Below are positions 5,591-12,492 of a stretch of 17,996 nucleotides of DNA, one piece after another. A model generated the notes under the pieces. It did not search any database and was not told the DNA's origin. It was given only the letters and a program-made list of their open reading frames with translations. Position numbers and translations under genes: made by a program. Each line of letters begins with the position of its first letter. The stretch's first letter is position 1. Source of the stretch: SYOC01 sp035575235 (GTDB lineage: Bacteria > Desulfobacterota > Binatia > Bin18); assembly GCA_035575235.1 (NCBI GenBank), contig DATLYA010000075.1:1-17996 (forward strand), given 5' to 3'.

Positions 5591-7006
5591 TTACTTATCC
5601 AACTCCTGCAACAATTCTACTAATATCTGGACGCCCTCGCGAAGACTCGCCAGGGCAATCCGCTCATTATCGCCATGGACAAGGCGGCCATCCTCTTCGG
5701 TGATCGGTATGCCTGAGAAACCGTAACTCACGATGCCCTTGTGACGAAAGTAGTGGGAATCGGTGAACCCACTGAGGACAGCAGGAACAACTGGCGCTTG
5801 CGGATCATGTCGTTCCGCCACCGCGCGAATGGCGCGAAAGAGCGCCGTGTCCGCTTCTGAGGCGATAGGGGGGAAATTCATCAGCACTGAAAATTTCACC
5901 TGCGCGTCATTGACGACCCGCTCCAGACGTTTCACAAATTGTTGCGGATCTTCTCCTGGCAAGAGACGGCAGTCAAGCTGGGCGCGAGCACGAGCGGGGA
6001 TCACATTCGTTTTGTTGCTGCCTTCCAGTACAGTAGGAGAAATCGTATTGCGCACCAACGCATTGTAAGTGGGGTTCGCTAAAAACTCCTTGCGAAAATT
6101 GGCGTTTCGCAGCGCTTGTTCTAGCGAGCGGAACCGCGCCGCCTTCGCGGGCTCCTCGCGTGTGGCCAAGGCGGAAAAATAGGCCTGCACTGCCGGCGTT
6201 ACTCTAATTTCCGTTTCGTAGCGAATAATTTTGTCGAGAGCGCGGATGAGACGTATCACCGCTGTGTCAGGCAACGGGCGTGAGCCATGTCCGGACGGCC
6301 CGTTCGCCTCTAGTTGAATCCAACAGGGCGCTTTCTCAGCGATGTCTACATCATAGGAGCGTTTTCCTTCATGTACCCGAACGCCGCCCCCTTCGGTCAG
6401 CAGAAACTCGGCGTCCGCTACGAGATCGAAGTGATTGTCAACAAACCAACCAGCCCCGTGTCGTCCGCCTGCTTCTTCGTCAGCCGTCCCAAGGAAAATG
6501 ACATCGCGCTTGAGTGGGACGCCGGCACGCTTCAATAAGGCAAGAGCCAGAAACTGAACAATGGCAACCCCCTTACAATCAATCGCTCCCCGACCGTAGA
6601 CATAGCCGTCTTTGATCACGCCGGCGAAGGGGTCCACCTCCCAATCTGCTTTATTCGCCGGTACGACATCGAGATGATGGAGAAAAATAAGCGCCTTTTT
6701 CTCTCCTGATCCCTTTAGTCGCGCATAGACAACGCCACGCCCCGGCTGCGGTGCTAATATTTGGGAGCTCAGCCCTTCCTGAGAGAGCATAGCTTGCCAA
6801 AACTGGGCGGCTGCCAGCTCGTTGCCAGGGGGATTTGTCGTATCGATCTGAATATACCGGCTCAACAGAGCGCCTGCTTCTTTTTCTACGGCGTCCCAAT
6901 CAAATGCAGCTGACCATGCAGCCGGTGAGAAAATAAGGCAAAAGAAAAAAAAGCAGGAAGCACAGGCTTCCTGCTTTCGCTGTACGATCGTCTCTGTAAG
7001 AGCCAT
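5591..7006 (-). CDS. Secreted M20-family metallopeptidase (carboxypeptidase-like)
   Basis: The product is 471 aa from the ATG at 7006. That start is chosen over the GTG at 7012 because GGAGGGG lies 9 nt upstream of it. Residues 17-33 form a signal peptide (CFFFFCLIF, cleavage near WSA|AF). Metal and catalytic motifs of the M20/M28 fold are present: HLDVVPA (H111, D113), D143 in DCKG, E177-E178 in DEEAGG and a late H444 (LVHGDNE). The dimerisation-domain motif GPSGHGS is also present. Family knowledge: these are di-zinc exopeptidases or deacylases of the CPG2/ArgE/DapE group. Export suggests a periplasmic peptide-processing role; the substrate cannot be read from sequence. It lies 90 bp after hsp33. 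An intrinsic-terminator-like hairpin falls within its signal-peptide codons, which is odd. Confidence 0.9.
   Translation of the reverse strand: MALTETIVQRKQEACASCFFFFCLIFSPAAWSAAFDWDAVEKEAGALLSRYIQIDTTNPPGNELAAAQFWQAMLSQEGLSSQILAPQPGRGVVYARLKGSGEKKALIFLHHLDVVPANKADWEVDPFAGVIKDGYVYGRGAIDCKGVAIVQFLALALLKRAGVPLKRDVIFLGTADEEAGGRHGAGWFVDNHFDLVADAEFLLTEGGGVRVHEGKRSYDVDIAEKAPCWIQLEANGPSGHGSRPLPDTAVIRLIRALDKIIRYETEIRVTPAVQAYFSALATREEPAKAARFRSLEQALRNANFRKEFLANPTYNALVRNTISPTVLEGSNKTNVIPARARAQLDCRLLPGEDPQQFVKRLERVVNDAQVKFSVLMNFPPIASEADTALFRAIRAVAERHDPQAPVVPAVLSGFTDSHYFRHKGIVSYGFSGIPITEEDGRLVHGDNERIALASLREGVQILVELLQELDK
6941..6977 (-). terminator. Terminator-like hairpin inside the 5' end of the M20 gene
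   Basis: Reading the minus strand, an 11-bp perfect stem (6977-6967 with 6960-6950, core AGCAGGAAG / CTTCCTGCT) with a 6-nt loop is followed by eight consecutive Ts, then C and TTT. It meets all intrinsic-terminator criteria. It lies 30-65 nt inside the M20 frame and about 120 nt after the hsp33 stop. It may end hsp33 transcripts or attenuate M20 expression. The T-run also encodes the FFFF of the signal peptide, so coding constraint may contribute. Confidence 0.65.
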
Positions 7007-7096
7007 GCGCACAAGCCCCTCCTCGTCAGCGCCAGAGAGAGCAGTGAACGAGCTTATCCAGTTTGGTTCTGCGTCACGCCCACTTCTCTCTTTTGC

Positions 7097-7978
7097 TCAA
7101 CGTTCCGCAAACAACTTCTCTATCTCGTCCCGTGCAATGACATACTGCTCTCCGCAGAACTCACATGTCACAGTAGCCTGCCCCTCCTCTTCCAAGAGTT
7201 GCTGTATCTCTTGTTGTCCCATCGCCACCAAAACGCCAAGCACCCGTTCTCGGGTACAGCGGCAAGAGAAACGCACAGGCCTCTCCCCTACAACAATAGA
7301 GCCAAACCCATCAAGCACGTGAGACAGAATCTCTTGCGGCGCAGCCCCTTCTCGCACCAACTGACTCACCGGCTTCGCTCGCGCCACATTAGCTTCCAGT
7401 TGCGAAATGATTTCCTCGCTGGCGCCGGGCATGAGCTGCACGATAAATCCGCCAGCCGCAGCGACTGACTCGTCAGGTTGAACAAACACCCCTAGACTTA
7501 CTGCAGACGGCACTTGTTCCGAATTGAGGAGATAGTGCGCGACGTCCGCGCCGACCTCCCCAGAAACAAGTGGGGTAATGCTACGGTACGGTTCCTTTGA
7601 CCAGGGTTGCGAGCGGATAACCGTGAGCGTTCCCGCGCCAACAGCGCTGCCAACGTCGAGTTTCCCCCCGCGAGTCGGCAAGTGCGCGCGAGGATGATAG
7701 ACAAATCCTCGCGCCTCACCTTGGGCATTGGCGTCGACAAAAATCCCTCGCAGAGGGCCATTGCCAATTAATTGTAGAGAGAGGGTCTCTTCTTCTTTGA
7801 GCATACTGCCAAGCAGGAGCCCAGCCGTCAGAGTCCGCCCTAAGGCTGCGCTCGCCGTCGGCGCAGTCCGATGACGTTGTCGTGCTTCTTCAACCAGATT
7901 TGTCGTCACTGTAGCGAACGCACGAATGGTTTTTTCCGCCGCCGTCGCTTTCACTAAGTAGTCAGAAGAAAATGTCAT
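7097..7978 (-). CDS. hslO: Hsp33 redox-regulated chaperonin
   Basis: The product is 293 aa, the expected length. The C-terminal redox switch is complete: CxC at C239/C241 (SCRCT) and CxxC at C272/C275 (CEFC). Family knowledge: these four cysteines bind zinc when reduced and form disulfides on oxidative plus heat stress, turning the cytoplasmic protein into an ATP-independent holdase. The N-terminal domain has the usual RTLTAGLLL and GNGPLRGI(F) segments. The ATG at 7978 has GGAG 5-6 nt upstream. It begins 10 bp after the ribBX-like gene, so it is very likely in the same operon. Confidence 0.96.
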   Translation of the reverse strand: MTFSSDYLVKATAAEKTIRAFATVTTNLVEEARQRHRTAPTASAALGRTLTAGLLLGSMLKEEETLSLQLIGNGPLRGIFVDANAQGEARGFVYHPRAHLPTRGGKLDVGSAVGAGTLTVIRSQPWSKEPYRSITPLVSGEVGADVAHYLLNSEQVPSAVSLGVFVQPDESVAAAGGFIVQLMPGASEEIISQLEANVARAKPVSQLVREGAAPQEILSHVLDGFGSIVVGERPVRFSCRCTRERVLGVLVAMGQQEIQQLLEEEGQATVTCEFCGEQYVIARDEIEKLFAER

Positions 7979-7988
7979 TGCACTCCAT

Positions 7989-9212
7989 TTATGCTGAAAT
8001 TCGAGATGGACGCACGCTGCGTTTCTGCGCCGCTGGACGCTCCTGAGCGTCGCCGTCAGAAAGCGGAACGAACTCTACGATCTCTAATCCATACCCCGGA
8101 AGACTGACAAGCCGACGGGGATAATTCGTCAACAAGCGAATCTTTCGTACGCCGATATCCCGAAGGATTTGCGCGCCAATGCCATAATCGCGGAAGTCAC
8201 GGATCTGTGATCCTGGACTCGTGCTTGGAGAATGTTGTCGCCGACTCGACCGGGCGCCAGGACGAAAGAGCTGCGCGCCTTGCCCACTCTGTCGCAGATA
8301 GAGAATAACACCTTTTCCCTCGGCAGCAATCCGCCGCATGGATTCCTGCAGTAACGCACTTGTGTTGCTATAGGTATACGAGAACACATCTCCTGGCGGA
8401 TACTCCGCATGAGGGCGCACTAAAACGGGCTCGTCAGGAGACACCTCTCCTTTGACGAGGACCAGATGCTCTTCTTCATCTACATCGCTCGTGTAGACAT
8501 GGGCGATAAAATCTCCGCCGTAGCGGGTTGGTAATCGCGCTTCAGCTTGATGATGGACAAGCGAATCGTTACGCAAACGATACTGAATGAGATCCGCAAT
8601 AGTGGCGATTTTCACGCCAAAGTTTGCAGAAAATTCTTCCAGGTCAGGAAGCCGCGCCATCGTCCCATCGTCGCGCATGATCTCGCAAATGATTCCTGCC
8701 GGCTTCATGCCGGCTAAACGAGCAAGGTCAACCGAGCCCTCAGTTTGACCAGTCCGCACCAGCACCCCGCCTTTCCGGGCGCGCAAAGGAAAAACATGAC
8801 CGGGCACAACAACATCTTCAGGTCGCACTCCATCTCGAATCGCCGTCAAAATCGTCGTCGTACGATCCTCGGCCGAGATGCCGCGTGATATACCATGACG
8901 GGCATCGATCGACATGGTAAAGGCGGTTCCTAACGGGGCCGTGTTCTTATTGACCATCATCGGCAAGCCGAGCGCGTCGATCATTTCCTCCGCCATCGGC
9001 AAGCAGATCAGACCGCGTCCATACTTCGCCATAAAATTAATGGCTTCTGGCGTCACCGCCTCGGCGGCCATACAGAGATCACCTTCATTTTCACGGTCTT
9101 CATCATCCATGAGAATAATCATGCGTCCCGCACGAATTTCTTCGATCGCTTCTTCGATGGGAACGACATAGGGGCTTTTACTCACTTTGGCGGGAGGAGA
9201 GACAGAAAACAT
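7989..9212 (-). CDS. ribB: DHBP synthase fused to a degenerate GTP cyclohydrolase II domain (RibBX-like)
   Basis: The product is 407 aa. Residues 14-212 form a full 3,4-dihydroxy-2-butanone-4-phosphate synthase, with DDEDRENEGD (36-45) and RTGQTEGSVDL (153-163). This half makes the four-carbon riboflavin precursor from ribulose 5-phosphate. Residues 225-385 align with GTP cyclohydrolase II, but all three zinc cysteines of the pattern H-S-E-C...R-C-D-C are replaced: HAEY (Y271), then S282 and T284. The RQEGRG motif reads RQSGQG (307-312), and residues 316-337 are abnormal. Only the DYGIGAQILRD and LLTNYP regions are well kept. RibBA is therefore unlikely to be bifunctional. Known precedent: ribBX genes in Proteobacteria keep RibB with a non-RibA C-terminal domain. 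Start ATG at 9212 with a weak GAGG upstream. A separate ribA should exist elsewhere. Confidence 0.9.
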   Translation of the reverse strand: MFSVSPPAKVSKSPYVVPIEEAIEEIRAGRMIILMDDEDRENEGDLCMAAEAVTPEAINFMAKYGRGLICLPMAEEMIDALGLPMMVNKNTAPLGTAFTMSIDARHGISRGISAEDRTTTILTAIRDGVRPEDVVVPGHVFPLRARKGGVLVRTGQTEGSVDLARLAGMKPAGIICEIMRDDGTMARLPDLEEFSANFGVKIATIADLIQYRLRNDSLVHHQAEARLPTRYGGDFIAHVYTSDVDEEEHLVLVKGEVSPDEPVLVRPHAEYPPGDVFSYTYSNTSALLQESMRRIAAEGKGVILYLRQSGQGAQLFRPGARSSRRQHSPSTSPGSQIRDFRDYGIGAQILRDIGVRKIRLLTNYPRRLVSLPGYGLEIVEFVPLSDGDAQERPAAQKRSVRPSRISA

Positions 9213-9260
9213 AAGAATTGGCCTCGTTTTTGGCGATGTCTGACAAAGCGGCTCGGTTCA

Positions 9261-9290
9261 CCTATACCCCCTCGCCCCATATTCTGTAAA
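9261..9290 (-). promoter_or_regulatory. Weak sigma-70 promoter candidate for the ribBX-hslO-M20 operon
   Basis: On the minus strand TTTACA (9290-9285) and TATAGG (9266-9261) are separated by 18 bp, about 50 nt upstream of the ribBX-like ATG. The -35 box matches five of six consensus positions, the -10 box only four. Confidence 0.35.
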
Positions 9291-9439
9291 GTAGAGCAAA
9301 AGAGAGGATGTAAGACGAAATCCTGAATTCCCTGCTGCATCGGGCAGGCAGGTCACGGCCATTGCCGGCCGGTGGTCTGCCTGCGCCGACAATGTTTCGC
9401 TTCTGCCGACCTACGTGATGCTCTTTTTTGGATTACTGC

Positions 9440-9468
9440 TTGACCACCAGCCACAGGACAGGTAAATA
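9440..9468 (+). promoter_or_regulatory. Sigma-70 promoter candidate for the 137-aa gene
   Basis: TTGACC (9440-9445) and TAAATA (9463-9468) are separated by exactly 17 bp. The -35 box is near consensus, the -10 box is poor. The start would fall near 9475, giving a leader of about 120 nt that contains the alternative hairpins. Confidence 0.4.
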
Positions 9469-9506
9469 AGATGGTACTCGTGGTCTCAAGAGGGACTATG
9501 TTCTAA

Positions 9507-9577
9507 CCCTCCGGAGAGATTTCAGGAGGGAAATCTTCAAGCAGGATATGGTGGAATCTAGATTGTACGTCCTGCTT
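9507..9577 (+). promoter_or_regulatory. Structured leader with mutually exclusive stems
   Basis: CCCTCC (9507-9512) can pair with GGAGGG (9525-9530). AGATTTC (9517-9523) can pair with GAAATCT (9530-9536). The two pairings overlap at 9530 and interleave, so they exclude each other. A third stem, AAGCAGGA/TCCTGCTT (9539-9546 with 9570-9577), is followed by a T-rich tract and the AAGGAG ribosome-binding site at 9585-9590. This could be a regulatory leader; it matches no riboswitch class I can recognise. Confidence 0.4.
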
Positions 9578-9597
9578 TCTTTCTAAGGAGCGCATGA

Positions 9598-10011
9598 ATG
9601 CCAAACGTCACCATTGAAGGCCCGATTGATTTACGGCAAATCGTCATCCGTCGACCTGAGATGTTTCTTCGCGACCCAGATGGAATCAAACGAGTCAGCG
9701 AATATTACATCAATACCGATTGCAGCAAACTGCTCCTTGAGGCTTTAGTCATCGAACCTGGCAAGAAGCAGCAATTTTTCTTCCAGGTGTGCAAAAAGCC
9801 GGATGGCGCCATCATTCGTCTGGAGCCGATTAGCGAAGCAGAAAAAACGCCAGGGGTGAAGCGCCTGATGGGACAAGTTGCGTTTGCTATCCGTTCTCTC
9901 TTTCCTGGCTCTCGGTATAGCAAAACAAATATTGCCGAATATTTGCCGGACAATGAAGGGGTCGTAAACTGCTCTCGCAGCAACAGCAAAAAGTTGCGCG
10001 CAGTCGCATAA
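9598..10011 (+). CDS. Conserved-looking hypothetical protein, 137 aa
   Basis: I do not recognise this protein. It has a clean AAGGAG ribosome-binding site (9585-9590) seven nucleotides before the ATG at 9598, ordinary codon use for the window, and flanking genes that leave room for it, so I consider it real. It is soluble-looking, with no signal peptide or membrane helix. Features are an IDLRQIVIRRPEMFLRDPDG stretch (10-29), an aromatic patch QFFFQV (59-64), three scattered cysteines (42, 65, 125) and a basic tail (SNSKKLRAVA). The PilZ signature is absent. It stands alone on the plus strand between two minus-strand operons, with its own promoter candidate and a structured leader, so its expression may be controlled separately. 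Confidence 0.7.
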   Translation: MPNVTIEGPIDLRQIVIRRPEMFLRDPDGIKRVSEYYINTDCSKLLLEALVIEPGKKQQFFFQVCKKPDGAIIRLEPISEAEKTPGVKRLMGQVAFAIRSLFPGSRYSKTNIAEYLPDNEGVVNCSRSNSKKLRAVA

Positions 10012-10024
10012 CTTTTTTTCGCTT

Positions 10025-10064
10025 CCTTTTGTCTGTTGCTCTGTAGAAGAGCGGCAGACAAAGG
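10025..10064 (+). terminator. Hairpin in the convergent gap after the 137-aa gene
   Basis: GTCTGTTGCTCT (10031-10042) pairs with AGAGCGGCAGAC (10048-10059) around a 5-nt loop. It is extended by TTT/AAA and CC/GG with one bulge. Two of the pairs are U-G wobbles that exist only in the plus-strand RNA, which suggests action on the 137-aa gene transcript. Only a broken T-rich tract (CTCTTTCTTCT) follows, so termination is uncertain. Confidence 0.45.
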
Positions 10065-10076
10065 CGGCTCTTTCTT

Positions 10077-10286
10077 CTATAACCTGTTCGGGTCATCTTT
10101 TTTACGAGGCCGCCAACCTGTATCGACCTCGGGGACGTCGTGAGTCGCGCGATACTCATCCGCCGCGCTCTCTAGCCAGGAGAGTACTTTCTCCAGCGTT
10201 TCTTCTGCAGCGGTGGTGTACCAGTACACCCCGACAGCGCCGCAGAGCGCTCCACATATAAAGTGCCGAATTTTCTTCATGTCCAT
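10077..10286 (-). CDS. Small single-pass membrane protein, 69 aa
   Basis: This is the last frame of the hopanoid operon, 41 bp after the hpnD-like stop. From the ATG at 10286 it encodes 69 aa, or 67 aa from the ATG at 10280. It has one short hydrophobic segment (about residues 8-23, FICGALCGAVGVYWY) and then a charged helical tail ending in RKKDDPNRL. A longer TTG start at 10325 exists but lacks support. No good ribosome-binding site is seen before either ATG, which lowers confidence. I do not recognise a family. By position it could be a membrane accessory of hopanoid or squalene synthesis, but that is only guilt by association. Confidence 0.5.
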   Translation of the reverse strand: MDMKKIRHFICGALCGAVGVYWYTTAAEETLEKVLSWLESAADEYRATHDVPEVDTGWRPRKKDDPNRL

Positions 10287-10327
10287 GTCAGCCACATCGG
10301 CAACTGAGTGGAAACATGAAGTCAAGT

Positions 10328-11302
10328 TTATAATGGCAACCAGCCGCGCACCCAGGCAGTGAAGGCGAGACCAATTTTTCCTGGCGTCGTAAGTGCAACA
10401 CGAGAACCAAAAACCGGAAATTTTTTGGCTTCAAGTTTAGTCAACAGGCGGTGATAGATGAGCCGCATTGCCTCAGCTGCTACGAGCGAGCGCCGGTCCT
10501 TGGCCGCAAGCTGCTCCGCCGCCTTTGTATAAAACGCTTGCGCTCGCACGCCCTCAAAGGACATCAGGCGAATAAAGGCGGAATTATACCGCCTGGCGCA
10601 GAGGTCTTGTTCGGAGTAACCAAATTGATCCAGGTCTTCGCGCGGCAAATAAATACGGTCCCGCTGCGCGTCTTCGCCGACGTCACGCATAATATTCGTC
10701 AGCTGGAACGCAATTCCCAGATTCACGGCATAATCGCGCGCGCTAGGATTCTGGTAACCGAAGATTTCGATACATACTAACCCCACGAGGGAAGCGACGT
10801 GGTAACAATAATCGTACAATTCCTCGAACGTCTGATAGCGGTTTTTTTGCAAATCCATCTCAACGCCGTCGATGATGCCAGTTAAGTGCTCCTGGGAAAT
10901 AGGAAACCGCCGCACGACATCCGAGAGGGCCATCGTGATAGGGTGACGCGAGACGCCGGCATAACAGTGCTGCAACTCTTCCCGCCACGTATTTAACAGC
11001 AGCGCGAGCCGTTCCTTACGGCTCAACGGGTGCGTGTGAGAAGAGGGCTGTTCAATGTGATCAGCAATGTCGTCCATGAAACGGCAAAATGCGTACAGCG
11101 CACAGAGCGCATTATATCGTTCCGCCGGCAACAGCCGAAAAGCATAATAAAAATTGGAGGAGCTCTTGCGCGCTACCTGATGGCAGTAAGTGTATGCGTC
11201 GGCTAAAGACACAGCAGCAGACTGCTCGGCAAGGGGAGAGAGTTCGTCGCCTTCGCATACAATCATCTCTTGCCTCACATCGCGTTTTCCTGCTTGGACC
11301 AT
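10328..11302 (-). CDS. hpnD: Presqualene diphosphate synthase (HpnD-type, squalene/phytoene synthase family)
   Basis: The product is 324 aa. The trans-isoprenyl diphosphate synthase fold is marked by two Asp-rich Mg2+ motifs, DDIAD (77-81) and DVGED (207-211). The latter sits in TNIMRDVGEDAQRDRIYLPRE, typical of the squalene/phytoene synthase family. The C-terminal FPVFGSRV...AWVRGWLP resembles HpnD. Family knowledge: HpnD condenses two farnesyl diphosphates to presqualene diphosphate; HpnC and HpnE then give squalene. HpnC and HpnE are not in this window. A one-step squalene or a phytoene synthase cannot be fully excluded, but the squalene-hopene cyclase in the same operon favours squalene. 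The ATG at 11302 lies 8 bp after dxr. The ATG at 11266 has a better GAGG site and may be the true start. Confidence 0.85.
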   Translation of the reverse strand: MVQAGKRDVRQEMIVCEGDELSPLAEQSAAVSLADAYTYCHQVARKSSSNFYYAFRLLPAERYNALCALYAFCRFMDDIADHIEQPSSHTHPLSRKERLALLLNTWREELQHCYAGVSRHPITMALSDVVRRFPISQEHLTGIIDGVEMDLQKNRYQTFEELYDYCYHVASLVGLVCIEIFGYQNPSARDYAVNLGIAFQLTNIMRDVGEDAQRDRIYLPREDLDQFGYSEQDLCARRYNSAFIRLMSFEGVRAQAFYTKAAEQLAAKDRRSLVAAEAMRLIYHRLLTKLEAKKFPVFGSRVALTTPGKIGLAFTAWVRGWLPL

Positions 11303-11310
11303 GAAGATGT

Positions 11311-12492
11311 CTAGACGAAGACGGCGGCGCGCGGTTGTATCTGTCGTAGAACAGTAAGAGCTTGTTCACGCGCCCAACGATCCGCTTCTAGAAGGATATC
11401 AAGCCCGCTGATAGTCTGCGGGGTATGCACCTGCAGCACTTGCTCGTTCAGCGTCGCGATATCGGTAAAACGCAACCGTCCAGCCAGGAAGTTCTCCACC
11501 GCTACTTCATTGGCTGCGTTTAATACTGCAGGACATGTCCCCCCCTGCCGCAGCGCTTCGTATGCTAAATGCAAGCAGGGAAATTTTTCCATGTCCGGTT
11601 GAAAGAAGGTCAACTGTGCAGCTGTTGCCAGGTCAAGGGAGGGTAAATGAGCCAGCGGTAACCGCTCTGGATAGGCGAGAATGTACGAGATTGGGATCAC
11701 CATGTCTGGAATGCCGAGTTGAGCCAACACTGATCCGTCTATGTACTCAACCATGGAGTGCACGATGCTCTGTGGATGGATAATGACGGAGACTTGCTCT
11801 GGCGGCAGGTCAAACAACCAGCGCGCTTCGATCACTTCCAGGCCTTTGTTCATCAACGTCGCAGAGTCGATGGTGATCTTGTTGCCCATTTTCCAGGTGG
11901 GATGCTTCAGCGCCTCCGTCACGCTGACATGGGCAAGCTCTCGTGCGGGACGATGCAAAAATGGTCCACCAGACGCAGTAAGAATAATACGCTTTACTTG
12001 CGTCCGTCGATGACCGTGCAGCGCCTGAAAGATTGCATTGTGTTCGCTGTCAACCGGAAGAATCTGCACGCCGCAGCGCTTCGCCTCACGCGTCATGAGT
12101 TCGCCAGCAATCACGAGAGCTTCCTTGTTCGCCAAAGCGATGGTTTTTCCAGCCTGAATGGCCGCGAGCGTGGGCGCAAGTCCCACCGCTCCTACTAACG
12201 CCGCCATCACCATCTCAACGTCAGGATGCGTTGCGACCGCATTAAGTCCTCGCTCTCCCCAGAGAATCTCTCCACGAAAGCCCGGCAATTGGGAGCGTAG
12301 ATCCTTCGCATCCTCTGCCCTTGTTAAAGACACAACTTCTGGCTGAAAGCGGCTGACCTGTTCTTTCAGCCTGGCAAGATTTTTTCCTGCCGCGAGCGCG
12401 ACGATGCGGAACTGCTCAGGAAAGCGCTCTACAAGGGAGAGCGTGGACACCCCGATGGACCCCGTCGAGCCCAGCACAGCCAGCTTCTTCAT
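11311..12492 (-). CDS. dxr: 1-deoxy-D-xylulose 5-phosphate reductoisomerase
   Basis: The product is 393 aa, the normal length. Motifs are GSTGSIG (8-14, NADPH site), NKEALVIAG (122-130), PVDSEHNAIFQ (147-157, metal ligands D148 and E150), the flexible-loop HPTWKMG (197-203) and NKGLEVIEA (215-223, E219). Family knowledge: it converts DXP to 2-C-methyl-D-erythritol 4-phosphate, the committed step of the MEP isoprenoid pathway. The ATG at 12492 is chosen although the frame is open to 12534. It starts the protein right at the Rossmann fold, has AAGGA upstream, and overlaps the yjbQ stop by four bases (ATGA), implying translational coupling. Placement next to squalene synthesis genes suggests coordinated supply of isoprenoid precursor to hopanoids. 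Confidence 0.97.
   Translation of the reverse strand: MKKLAVLGSTGSIGVSTLSLVERFPEQFRIVALAAGKNLARLKEQVSRFQPEVVSLTRAEDAKDLRSQLPGFRGEILWGERGLNAVATHPDVEMVMAALVGAVGLAPTLAAIQAGKTIALANKEALVIAGELMTREAKRCGVQILPVDSEHNAIFQALHGHRRTQVKRIILTASGGPFLHRPARELAHVSVTEALKHPTWKMGNKITIDSATLMNKGLEVIEARWLFDLPPEQVSVIIHPQSIVHSMVEYIDGSVLAQLGIPDMVIPISYILAYPERLPLAHLPSLDLATAAQLTFFQPDMEKFPCLHLAYEALRQGGTCPAVLNAANEVAVENFLAGRLRFTDIATLNEQVLQVHTPQTISGLDILLEADRWAREQALTVLRQIQPRAAVFV

Larger units (their letters stand above)
9213..9597. other. Divergent intergenic region: two promoter candidates and structured leader
   Basis: These 385 bases separate the ribBX-like gene (-) from the 137-aa gene (+). No gene is supported. From left to right they contain a weak minus-strand promoter candidate (9261-9290), an imperfect hairpin GCAGGCAG...CTGCCTGC (9344-9384) with inner GGCC pairs, a plus-strand promoter candidate (9440-9468), and a leader with alternative stems (9507-9577). 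No FMN riboswitch consensus was found upstream of the ribBX-like gene on the minus strand. Confidence 0.55.

Noticed and set aside
7989..9212. Bifunctional RibBA
   Set aside because: All three zinc-binding cysteines of the GTP cyclohydrolase II domain are replaced.
9213..9440. FMN riboswitch upstream of the ribBX-like gene
   Set aside because: None of the conserved RFN segments could be read on the minus strand. The GC-rich hairpin at 9344-9384 does not match.
9598..10011. PilZ c-di-GMP receptor
   Set aside because: The RxxxR and D/N-x-S-x-x-G motifs are absent. Small size and proximity to pilus genes are not enough.
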